DNA of 64,000 nt from assembly GCF_018986435.1 (NCBI RefSeq), contig NZ_JAHMIN010000007.1, positions 91,364-155,363 on the forward strand, written 5' to 3'. Both the position numbers and the translations under genes were made by a program. Source of the stretch: Hahella sp. HN01. GTDB lineage: Bacteria; Pseudomonadota; Gammaproteobacteria; Pseudomonadales; Oleiphilaceae. Positions 54,912 to 63,400 of the stretch are shown here, in pieces. Position 1 is the stretch's first letter. The number at the start of each line of letters is the position of its first letter. The notes under the pieces are model-generated. The model made no database searches, was not told where the DNA came from, and was given only the letters and a program-made list of their open reading frames with translations.

Positions 54912-55865
54912 ATGCTCTCACGAGTAGCCGGAAACATATACTGGATGGCCCGGTATCTTGAGCGTGCGGAGGACATGGCGCGCCTGATCAACGTCAACGC
55001 CAACCTGACCCTGGACTTGCCGAAAGGCTTGTCGCCAATCTGGGGACAGCTTATCGCCATCACCGGCGTGGGCGAGCTTTATGAGGGCGAATTCGACGAA
55101 CGCTCAGTCCTGAAATTCCTGATTGCAGAAAACAACAACCCGGTTTCCATCCTGTCCTGTATGGCTTATGCGCGGGAAAATGCCCGCACTATTCGCGATG
55201 TCATCCCCCGTGAAGTGTGGGAAGCGATCAACCGGGTTTATCTCTACGCCAAAGACCATGCGCAGCAGGCGTTGACCAAGCGTGGACGTTATCCTTTCCT
55301 CTTCGAGATCATCAGCGAATGCCAGCATATAACCGGTATTCTGGCGGGCACGATGAACCACGATGCAGGATATACCTTCCTGAAAGTGGGGCGTAATCTG
55401 GAGCGGGCGGATATGACCAGCCGCATAATCGACACCCGCTCCGCTAACTTGGTGCCGGACGCCATAGTGACCAAAGCCACTAACGATAACCTGCAATGGA
55501 TGAGCGTGCTCAAGTCGCTGACCGGTTATCAAATGTATCGCCGCGAGATGCAGGTGCGCATCCAGCGTCAGGAAGTGTTGAAGTTCCTGATTCAGTCAAA
55601 AGTGTTTCCAAGGGCGATCGCCCATGCCATGTCGGAAGTTGAGAAATCGCTGGAGTCGCTGCCGAACCACGAAAAGGCGCAATTGGTGATTCATCGCATC
55701 AACCGGCAGATCGACAATGTGGAGATCGCCAAGCTGAAGCAGACGGAACTACAGAACTTTATGGATCAATTGCAGGTAGGGTTTGCGCAGACGCATGAGG
55801 AATTGAGCGTCGCCTATTTCGGCGGGCAGGTCAGCGCTCAGTCGCAAAGTCAGGACGCAGCCTGA
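54912..55865 (+). CDS. Alpha-E domain protein
   Basis: The 317-residue, all-helical protein opens MLSRVAGNIYWMARYLERAEDMARL, split for reading, and contains NLERADMTSRIIDTR. It is the alpha-E (DUF403) family, found almost only next to ATP-grasp and transglutaminase genes; it may act as a substrate-binding or regulatory partner. GAGGAGG lies before the ATG. It is the last gene of the Anbu cluster; the next gene is convergent. Confidence 0.93.
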   Translation: MLSRVAGNIYWMARYLERAEDMARLINVNANLTLDLPKGLSPIWGQLIAITGVGELYEGEFDERSVLKFLIAENNNPVSILSCMAYARENARTIRDVIPREVWEAINRVYLYAKDHAQQALTKRGRYPFLFEIISECQHITGILAGTMNHDAGYTFLKVGRNLERADMTSRIIDTRSANLVPDAIVTKATNDNLQWMSVLKSLTGYQMYRREMQVRIQRQEVLKFLIQSKVFPRAIAHAMSEVEKSLESLPNHEKAQLVIHRINRQIDNVEIAKLKQTELQNFMDQLQVGFAQTHEELSVAYFGGQVSAQSQSQDAA

Positions 55866-55885
55866 GCGCTGCGCCCCATGTAGGA

Positions 55886-56209
55886 TCAATCTAATAGAGA
55901 TTGAGCGAAGGCGATCAGCTCTTCCGCCGCTTTTTCCCGGATGGCCAGCGTGTCCTCCGGGTCAATGCCATATTTCTGCGCCAGCAGAGTGAAATCTTCC
56001 GAGCGCAAGGAAACGGTCAGGCGCGGGCGAATCGGCGTTTTGTTATAGGAGAGTCCCAGTATCTTGCGGATCATGTCCGGCGGATTCAGGTCCTGATCCA
56101 GCGCCGCCCGCTTCAACACTTGCTGCACCTCTTTGGATACGTCAAAAGCAAGTTGGGTGGCTCTTACCGCTTTTTGTTCTTCAAGCCAACGATCTTTACC
56201 TTTGTTCAA
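55886..56209 (-). CDS. Small RHH-like protein, possible regulator
   Basis: The 107-residue product starts at TTG 56209, preceded by GGGAG. The middle (FDVSKEVQQVLKRAALDQDL then NPPDMIRKILGL) has the strand-helix-helix pattern of ribbon-helix-helix DNA-binding proteins. The rest is charged and helical. The call is from pattern only. It is convergent with the Anbu cluster and is downstream of the pspA and yjfI genes on the same strand, so it could be co-expressed with them. Confidence 0.5.
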   Translation of the reverse strand: MNKGKDRWLEEQKAVRATQLAFDVSKEVQQVLKRAALDQDLNPPDMIRKILGLSYNKTPIRPRLTVSLRSEDFTLLAQKYGIDPEDTLAIREKAAEELIAFAQSLLD

Positions 56210-56331
56210 CGTTATCTCCCGGCGCCGCTCCGGCCGTCTGGTCGCCTTTCATATGGTTTTCTCATTGATAGTAAAAAGCAGCCTGTTTGGGGCTGCATAA
56301 AAGTCATCAGCAATTTCCGTCGCGATTCAAT

Positions 56332-57024
56332 TCAGGGCTTTTTCGCTTTGAGGCGTTCGAGAATGTCGCGGGCGCTGCGTGAATCCCCCGTCAGACCGGC
56401 GGCTTCAAGACGCTTGGCTAATGGATCTTCATTGCGCTCAGCCTGCAGCTCTTCGCCGGCTTCAATCTGGTAATCCGTCATCTGCTGACTGCGTTTGATG
56501 CGCTCCAGGGTTTCCCGCGCCGATCCCAGATTCGCGTTGTGGGCGGCGGCGTTGTCCGCAATCTGTAAGGTCGCCTTTTGCACTTTATCCGTTGTTTGCA
56601 CTACGGCGAGATCGCGTTCGTTATCCGCGATTAACTTTTCGGCTTTTTGAATGTTGCTTTTGAGACGCTGGATCTGTTCGTTATAGCGCTGGCTGATCGT
56701 CAGCTGCTCATGCACGCTGGTCTCCAGCCTGGCGATTTGCTCCGCTGCTTGCAGGGCGAGGGCTTCGTCATTCTGGTTAAGCGCCGTCAGGGCTTCGGCT
56801 TCGCGCTTGGCGATATCCAGACGCAGAGACTTGGTTGTGGCGTCAGCCTCCAGCTTATGGACCATAACATCCGTCAGACTGCGTTTGGCGTCTTCAATAT
56901 GGCCCTTGGCGATCTCAATCTCTCTTTCAATGGCGCGTACGCCGTCCGCATCCATCACGGCCTCTCCCATTTCCCTCACGCCCCCGCGCAATGCGGTCAG
57001 TAGCTTTTCGATGATGCTGCTCAT
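56332..57024 (-). CDS. pspA: PspA/IM30-family protein (second copy)
   Basis: The 230-residue protein starts at 57024 after GGAGG. It begins MSSIIEKLLTALRGGVREMGEAVMDADGVRAIEREI, read in pieces, the usual amphipathic helix and PspA core, and continues as a long coiled coil (~40-190). The family polymerises on and protects the inner membrane. Unlike the copy at 13248 it lies in the yjfI-pspA / yqiJ-flotillin-ATPase cluster. It is 17 bases downstream of yjfI and shares its promoter. Confidence 0.9.
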   Translation of the reverse strand: MSSIIEKLLTALRGGVREMGEAVMDADGVRAIEREIEIAKGHIEDAKRSLTDVMVHKLEADATTKSLRLDIAKREAEALTALNQNDEALALQAAEQIARLETSVHEQLTISQRYNEQIQRLKSNIQKAEKLIADNERDLAVVQTTDKVQKATLQIADNAAAHNANLGSARETLERIKRSQQMTDYQIEAGEELQAERNEDPLAKRLEAAGLTGDSRSARDILERLKAKKP

Positions 57025-57041
57025 GGAACACCTCCGGTGAT

Positions 57042-57449
57042 CTATTTCAAATACTCTTCAAAGGCCTGGAAACAATCGTTGGCGTTGCGGGCCAGCGTCA
57101 CCAGCTCTTTCAGGACGTTTTCGAGAATGGATAGAGGCGACAAGGCGCCGTAAATGACGTAGAAGTCGTCGACAATGGCGAAAGCGCTAAGGGGCATCGG
57201 CAAGCTCATTTCCAGTAGCGATTCATTTAACTCCGCGAGACGGGATTCCAGCAGTTCGCCCTTGCGAAACAAATAGCTGATGCATAGGATTTGGGTCTCT
57301 GTAGCGGTCACGTATATCGGTAATGCATCCAGTTCCGACACTTGCACCTGCAGCACTTCCACTTCTCCCCTGATTGGGAGGCAGTCGAACGTGTGGCCTT
57401 CGTAGGCGGCGTCGGATAACTTGAGGGCTAAATCGTTAATTAAACTCAC
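57042..57449 (-). CDS. yjfI: YjfI-like (DUF2170) protein
   Basis: The start is GTG at 57449, preceded by GAGGAGA; earlier in-frame starts would lie within the promoter region. The 135-residue product, LINDLALKLSDAAYEG onward, matches my memory of the YjfI/DUF2170 family, which is found next to PspA relatives (yjfI-yjfJ in E. coli). It is soluble. Function is unknown. Transcription probably starts near 57478, next to one operator copy. Confidence 0.8.
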   Translation of the reverse strand: MSLINDLALKLSDAAYEGHTFDCLPIRGEVEVLQVQVSELDALPIYVTATETQILCISYLFRKGELLESRLAELNESLLEMSLPMPLSAFAIVDDFYVIYGALSPLSILENVLKELVTLARNANDCFQAFEEYLK

Positions 57450-57463
57450 CGTTGTCTCCTCGC

Positions 57464-57476
57464 GACATAATATGTC
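57464..57476. promoter_or_regulatory. 13-bp operator, site 1 (perfect palindrome)
   Basis: GACATA-A-TATGTC, a perfect inverted repeat with a one-base centre, just downstream of the expected start point for yjfI. Confidence 0.75.
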
Positions 57477-57484
57477 CCGCGTCG

Positions 57485-57513
57485 ATCCTAAAGCGCACGC
57501 CATATCATGTCAA
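57485..57513 (-). promoter_or_regulatory. Sigma-70 promoter for yjfI-pspA
   Basis: On the minus strand, TTGACA (57513-57508), a 17-base spacer and TAGGAT (57490-57485) match the sigma-70 consensus. Operator site 2 covers the -35 and operator site 1 lies at the start point. Confidence 0.75.
57499..57511. promoter_or_regulatory. 13-bp operator, site 2 (one mismatch in an arm)
   Basis: GCCATATCATGTC, a degenerate copy of the GACATA-N-TATGTC palindrome that overlaps the -35 element of the yjfI promoter. It is 35 bp from site 1. Confidence 0.65.
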
Positions 57514-57584
57514 TCTAAAAAAAGCGTCGGATTTACAGCTAAGCTTAATCGCTAAATGATTTGTTTGAAGGACGAAATTTTCTG

Positions 57585-57614
57585 TTGACATAATATGGCC
57601 GTCCTGAGTATTAA
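57585..57614 (+). promoter_or_regulatory. Sigma-70 promoter for yqiJ-flotillin
   Basis: TTGACA (57585-57590), an 18-base spacer and TATTAA (57609-57614). Operator site 3 covers the -35 and site 4 the start region, mirroring the divergent promoter. Confidence 0.75.
57587..57599. promoter_or_regulatory. 13-bp operator, site 3 (one mismatch)
   Basis: GACATAATATGGC, overlapping the plus-strand -35 element. Confidence 0.65.
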
Positions 57615-57615
57615 T

Positions 57616-57628
57616 GACATAGTATGTC
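57616..57628. promoter_or_regulatory. 13-bp operator, site 4 (perfect palindrome)
   Basis: GACATA-G-TATGTC, just after the plus-strand -10 element and 29 bp from site 3. Confidence 0.75.
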
Positions 57629-57642
57629 GTAAGAGGTGAGAT

Positions 57643-58284
57643 ATGGAAGCATACTTGGCAACAATTTTTTCGTTTCCGACTGTGGTTTTCACAGTCTTTT
57701 TAGGGATTGTCGTTTGCTATTGGATTCTCGCCATTATCGGCTTGCTTGACCTGGATCCTTTCGACTTGGATCTTGATCTGGATGTGGCCGACGCGCAGGG
57801 GCTGGCGGGACTCATGGTTACCCTGGGCTTAACCGGCGTTCCATTACCCCTGGTGTTGAGTTTCCTGGCCATGTACGGCTGGGCTCTCACTTATTTCGTT
57901 TCTCTTTATATCCTGATTCCCATGTTTGGGGGCGTTATCCTCTACATCGCCGGCGCAGGCGTTATTGCTATCGCCTTTGGAATTTCGATCCTGTTGACGG
58001 CTAAGACCATACGTCCTTTGCGTCCTTTGTTTCGCAAAGCTTATGGTACGGCGAGCGCTAAAGTCATCGTCATCGGAAGAACCGGGACTGTGCGGTCAGG
58101 GAGCGTCAGTGAAACGTTTGGGGAAGCGGAAATAACCATCGACGGCGCGCATCTCATTCTGAAGGCCAGAGGTGAAGCGGGCTTGAATCTGAAGCGTGGA
58201 GATAAAGTCATATTCGTTAAATACCTGGAAGCGGAAAACGCCTATCAGGTGATGCCCGAAGAAGACTTTTTGGCGGACTCTTGA
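57643..58284 (+). CDS. YqiJ-like membrane protein with OB-fold tail
   Basis: The 213-residue product has an N-terminal hydrophobic segment (~5-37), a motif of alternating Leu/Asp (LDPFDLDLDLDVAD, ~40-55), two or three more helices (~60-120) and a soluble C-terminal region (~140-205; VIVIGRTGTVRSGSVSETFGEAEITI) that reads as an OB/NfeD-like beta barrel. It resembles YqiJ, the usual partner of the flotillin YqiK. GAGGTGAG precedes the ATG. It is expressed from the operator-covered promoter upstream. Confidence 0.8.
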   Translation: MEAYLATIFSFPTVVFTVFLGIVVCYWILAIIGLLDLDPFDLDLDLDVADAQGLAGLMVTLGLTGVPLPLVLSFLAMYGWALTYFVSLYILIPMFGGVILYIAGAGVIAIAFGISILLTAKTIRPLRPLFRKAYGTASAKVIVIGRTGTVRSGSVSETFGEAEITIDGAHLILKARGEAGLNLKRGDKVIFVKYLEAENAYQVMPEEDFLADS

Positions 58285-58358
58285 TAGCCGCCGTTGCAAT
58301 ATTTCGAACTAATTAAATTCATAAATCAACTAGGCATAGAGCTAGGAGAAAGTGGCTT

Positions 58359-60359
58359 ATGGAAGTGGAAGCAGGGGCTGTTTTTGGACTTTTAACCATC
58401 ATAGGGGGCATTTTTCTATTCCTGATGGGAATACTCGCCCTGTTTAAAGCGTTTTATAAAAAGGTAGAGCAAGGGCAGGCGTTGATCGTTAACGATATGT
58501 CGACCCAGCCGAAAGTGTATTTTACCGGCGCTATGGTGCTGCCGGTTATTCACAAAGCCGAAACTATGAAAATTTCGGTTATCACGTTGGAGATTGATCG
58601 TCGCGGTAAAGACGGCCTGATCTGTCAGGATAACCTGCGTGCTGATATTACTGTCGCGTTCTATTTGCGGGTGAATGAAACGGCGGAAGACGTGCTGAAG
58701 GTAGCGAAGGCGGTGGGCGTGTCCCGCGCGTCGGACCGCGTCGCCGTCAATGAGCTGTTCAACGCCAAGTTCTCCGAAGCGCTGAAGACGGTCGGTAAGC
58801 AAATGGAGTTTCTGGGGCTGTTTGAAGACCGTATCGGCTTCCGGGATCGCATTGTTCAGACCATCGGTAACGACCTGAACGGTTATGTGCTCGAAGACGT
58901 CGCTATCGACTATCTGGAGCAAACGCCTAAGTCCAGTCTGGATTCCAGCAACATTCTGGATTCCGAGGGCATCAAGAAGATTACTGAAATCACGGCTCAG
59001 CACAATATCCACACCAACCGTCTGGAGCGTGATGAAGAACTGGAGATCAAGCGTAAGAACGTCGCCACGCGCGAGGCCATGCTGGAGCTGGAGCGCCAAC
59101 AGGCTGACGCAGAAGCGAAGCAGAAGCGTGAGGTGGAGTCCATTCAGGCTCGTGAAACCGCTGAGACTCAAAAGGTTCGTGAAGAAGAACGCAAGAAAGC
59201 GGAAGAAGCGCGCATTCTGACGGAAGAGCAACTGTCGGTTGCCGAAGAGAATAAGCAGCGTCAGGTGGAAATCGCGGTTAAGAACCGTGAGCGCGCAGTG
59301 GCGATCGAACATGAGAAAGTCGAGAAAGCCCGCCAGCTGGAAATGGTTAACCGCGAGCGCGAAGTTGAGCTGCAGCGCATCGCCAAAGAGAAAGAGCTGG
59401 AAGAGCAGCGCAAAGTCATTACGCTGACGATCAGTGAGCGTATCTCCGTCGAGAAGAAAGTGGCGGAAGAGGAAGAGCGCATCAAAGAAGTTCGTGAAGT
59501 GTCTATGGCGGAACGCGAGAAGCAAGTACGCATTCTGGCGGCCCAGGCGGAAGCGGACGAGCAGTTGGTCAAGCAGGTGAAGGCGGCGGAAGCAGAGAAA
59601 GAAAAAGCCGTGTTCCGCGCCCAGGAGATCAACACCATTGCTCAGGCGGAGCTGGAAGCCTCCTCCAAGAAAGCGGAAGCCAACAAGAAGGAAGCTGAGG
59701 GCATCCAGGCGATGGAAGCCGCGTCTGGACTGGCGCAGGCCCGTGTAGCGGAAGCCAAGGCGGCCGCCTACGAGCGCGAAGGTCAGGCGAAGGCGAATGC
59801 TCAGAAAGCGGAAGGCCTGGCGAAAGCAGAAGTCGTCGAAGCCCAGGCGGCGGCCAACGAGAAGAGTGGTCTGGCGGACGCCAAGGTGCTGGAAGAGAAA
59901 CTCACCGCCAAAGCGCGCGGGGACGAGAGCATTGGTATGGCGAAGGCGCGGGCGGAAAGAGAGCTGGGCGCGACCGAAGCGGAAATCATTCGTCAGAAAG
60001 CCAAAGCGGAAGCGGACGGCCTGGTGGAGAAATTCAACGCGATGGGCAATATGTCCCCAGAAGCCCGCGAGTTCGAAGAGTTCCGTATGCGTATGGACGC
60101 TGCGATCAAGGAAGTTATGGCGAGCATCGAAGCCAACAAGTCTATTGCAACCGATCAGGCTCAGGTGCTGGCGCAAGCGCTGCAGAAGTCCAATATCGAG
60201 ATCGTCGGCGGCGGCGGAGAGTACTTCGAGAGCTTCTCCAAAGCCCTGGCTGTCGGCAAAGCCATCGATGGCGTAGCTGGCAAGAGCCAGGCGGTGCAAG
60301 CGGCGCTGGACAAGCTGTTGTCCATCACCGGCAAACCGTCCGGCGAGAAGTCCCACTAA
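58359..60359 (+). CDS. yqiK: Flotillin-like protein (YqiK family)
   Basis: The 666-residue protein has an N-terminal membrane helix (~5-30), a band 7/SPFH domain (~40-210; VTLEIDRRGKDGLICQDN, ADITVAFYLRV) and a very long Glu/Ala/Lys-rich coiled coil (~230-600). It ends in a Gly-rich stretch (VGGGGEYFE) and a short tail. Flotillins organise membrane microdomains. AGGAGAAAG precedes the ATG. It follows the YqiJ-like gene after 74 bases and is followed by a hairpin and a giant ATPase gene. Confidence 0.94.
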   Translation: MEVEAGAVFGLLTIIGGIFLFLMGILALFKAFYKKVEQGQALIVNDMSTQPKVYFTGAMVLPVIHKAETMKISVITLEIDRRGKDGLICQDNLRADITVAFYLRVNETAEDVLKVAKAVGVSRASDRVAVNELFNAKFSEALKTVGKQMEFLGLFEDRIGFRDRIVQTIGNDLNGYVLEDVAIDYLEQTPKSSLDSSNILDSEGIKKITEITAQHNIHTNRLERDEELEIKRKNVATREAMLELERQQADAEAKQKREVESIQARETAETQKVREEERKKAEEARILTEEQLSVAEENKQRQVEIAVKNRERAVAIEHEKVEKARQLEMVNREREVELQRIAKEKELEEQRKVITLTISERISVEKKVAEEEERIKEVREVSMAEREKQVRILAAQAEADEQLVKQVKAAEAEKEKAVFRAQEINTIAQAELEASSKKAEANKKEAEGIQAMEAASGLAQARVAEAKAAAYEREGQAKANAQKAEGLAKAEVVEAQAAANEKSGLADAKVLEEKLTAKARGDESIGMAKARAERELGATEAEIIRQKAKAEADGLVEKFNAMGNMSPEAREFEEFRMRMDAAIKEVMASIEANKSIATDQAQVLAQALQKSNIEIVGGGGEYFESFSKALAVGKAIDGVAGKSQAVQAALDKLLSITGKPSGEKSH

Positions 60360-60384
60360 CCCTTCGACCCTTTCTTTGCAGTCA

Positions 60385-60408
60385 GACGGGCGGCCTTGGT
60401 CGCCCGTC
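60385..60408 (+). promoter_or_regulatory. Intergenic hairpin after the flotillin gene
   Basis: GACGGGCG (60385-60392) pairs with CGCCCGTC (60401-60408) over an 8-base loop. There is no U-run; it may reduce read-through into the ATPase gene. Confidence 0.6.
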
Positions 60409-60447
60409 GGCCTGATCTGATAGAACCGCAGTTTGGATGGAGTCTTT

Positions 60448-63400
60448 ATGACATCGCAAACCAATGATCTGGTTGAAAACGCCGTTGCTGAAGGAGGCGC
60501 CTACGAAGTCTTGCGCAAACGCCTTCAGGAACAGGGGCTTCGCCTGCGCGAACTGGTGGAGGCGCTTAACAAGGAGCGTCTGCAGGAGTTCGGCAGTTCT
60601 GATATGGATATCCTCAGTCGTATCCGGGTGCGTACCGAAAATAATTGCGTCGCCCGTGACATCGTTCGGGTTGGGGACTTTCTGTTATTCGGATACAACG
60701 TTTTTATCGGCCTGAAGAAAGAAACCAAAGTTTCTGATGTCTTTGCGTTGTATCAACTGACTGAAACTGAGCAGGGATTGGAGCTCAGCGAGCATTCTTC
60801 AGACGGAACCTTTCTGGCGGACGCCAAGTTCCTCTCTGATTTTAATGAACTGTATACATACTATAAAAACGCCAAGTTGCTGCAGTTGGTGGTGCGCCAG
60901 GGGCGTCTGCTGGCGGCGTTTCAAATCGGCGAGCGGTTGGAAGACCTGCGAGTTTTCCAATGGGCGGTTAATGCCGCCGGCGAGGTGGAGAGCTACATCG
61001 ACAACCGCGGCGAGCGCTATATCCAACTGCCTCCCCGCCATGATTTTGAATGGATTGAGATCAAACGGGAGCAAGTGGTCGAGGGGCTGCATCCACATAT
61101 CAATATCCTCGACACGCTGTTCGTCGATAACATTCGCGGCGACCTGACGTTCAAGATTGAAAATAACACCCGCACCGGCGAAGGCATTTTTTCCGATCCA
61201 GTTGACGATGAAAATCAGTCTCTGGACGACGGCCAGTTTTTTTACGCGGAAGTGGGTGAGCTGATCCTGATAAAGGTCCTGCCATATCGGGAAGAGAGCT
61301 GGCGTTACTATGTTTTCAACAAGCGCCTCAGCAAAGTGACGCGCATTGACGCCATCGGGCAGTCCTGCGTTCAATTGCCGGAAGATCATGGTCTGATGTT
61401 CCCCGGCGGCTATTATCTGGAAACCGGCGAACTTAAGCACTTTGACGAAGAGATTGACGGCTTTCGCTTCAAACGCGCGATTCGTTCGCCAAACGGCGAG
61501 GACGTGCTGTTTGTCTTCTATGAAATACCCCAGGGCATCAGCGGCTTATACAGCTATAACCTGATTACCAAATCCCTGCAGAACCCCATCGTCGGTCACG
61601 GCTACGCGCTGCTTAACGACGGTCGGATGGTGGTGTTCACGGCGGACGACGAGCCGACGCGCATTCATCCCATGCAGGTTTGGAAGACCCCTTACTTCAG
61701 TGAGACGTTCGCGGAGCAGGAAACCGCCAGTCAAACGTTTCTGGGGCGTATCGGCAACAAGGAGCTGGTGCGCGGTATTTCCGATCTGCTCAGCATTTGT
61801 CGTCTGGTGGAGCAGAATGTCGCCTCTTTCGAGCACTACAATTCGCTCATCAAATCCGCCATGCGATTGTTCGATCAGTATTACTGGTTGGACTCCAAAG
61901 AGTTGGCGGAAGTGCACGGGTTATTGAAGGAGCTGGTCGCCAGCGGCGAGCTGGTGCTGGACGAGTATGAAAAGGTCGCGTCGATTCAGGATAGTTCGCG
62001 CACTGCGTTGGAACAGGCGGCGGCGGATAAGAAAAAGCTGATTCAAAGCCTGTCGCCGGAATCCTGGAGCCAGCCGGGAGATTTCGTCAACGCGCTGGAC
62101 GCGGCCCGCAAGTTGCGCGGCAGACTGATGACGCTGCGTGATTACCGTTATATCGATCTCTCTGCGATCGACGCAATGGAAGCTGAGTTGGTGGAGACCG
62201 AGCAGGAGCTGGCGGAGGAAACCGTCAAGTTCCTGGCGACCCCCAAAGCGCTTGATGGCTATTACGAGCGCCTGGAGGAGCTAACGGAGAAGGCGGAAAA
62301 ACTGGAAACCCGCGCCGAGCTGAAACCCTTGCTGGAAGAATTCGGCGCAATCAGCGCCGGGCTGGATTTGCTGTCGGAGCTGGTGGCGACGCTGGAAGTG
62401 GAGGACGCCGTACAGCGCACGCATATCATCGACGGTATTTCCGAGCTGTACGCCAAGATCAACCAGCAGAAAGCCAAGGTTCAGAACAAAGCCAAGTCGC
62501 TGGGTTCGAAAGAGGCGACTGCGCAATTCGCGGCGCAGTTCCGCTTGTTTGAGCAAAGCCTCAGCAATGCTCTCGGTCTGGCGGATACGCCGGATAAATG
62601 CGACGAGCTGCTGTCACGGCTGCTGAACCAATTGCAGGAGCTGGAAGGACAATTCGGCGAATTTGATGAGTTTCTGGGCGACATCCTCGCTAAGCGTGAT
62701 GAAGTGTATGACGCCTTCGACAAGCATAAGCAGCGTCTGATCGAAGAACGTCAACGCAAGACGCACACACTGGCGGACGCCGCCGGGCGCATTCTGGAAA
62801 GCGTCGGCAAGCGCTGTCAGCGCTTCCAGCAAATGGATGAGGTGAACACCTTCTTCGCATCCGATGCGCTGGCGCAGAAAGTCCGGCAAATAGTGAAGCA
62901 GTTGCGTGAGCTGGGTGATCAAATCGCCGCAGACGACCTGGAAAGCCGCCTGAAATCCGCCAAGGAGCAAGCGGTAAGAGGACTGCGGGACAAAACGGAC
63001 ATTTTCGAAGAGGGCGGCAAGGTCATCAAGTTAGGGCCGCGTCACCGCTTCAGCGTTAATACGCAGGAACTGGATCTGTCCATTTTGCCCAGGGACGACA
63101 AGCTGTTCATTCATGTGACCGGTAGCGATTACTACCAGCCGATTGACGATGCGGAGCTGGATGCCTGCCGTCGTTATTGGGATATGACGCTGATATCGGA
63201 AACGCCGGATGTGTATCGCGCGGAGTTTCTGGCGCACCGTTTTCTGGAGCGTCTCAGCGATCCCAAAGAAGTCGCCTTCAAGGATAAGGTCATGCAGGCG
63301 TTGGCGGCCGGGGATGAGATACAGCCGTTTGTCACTGAATTCGCCGGTCCTCGCTATAAAGAAGGTTATGAAAAAGGCATTCATGATCATGATGCGGCGC

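Noticed and set aside
58416-60464. 682-codon open frame opposite the flotillin gene
   Set aside because: It mirrors the Glu/Ala/Lys-rich coiled coil of the flotillin; its product is Phe/Leu/Arg-rich, typical of antisense translation, and it has no ribosome-binding site.
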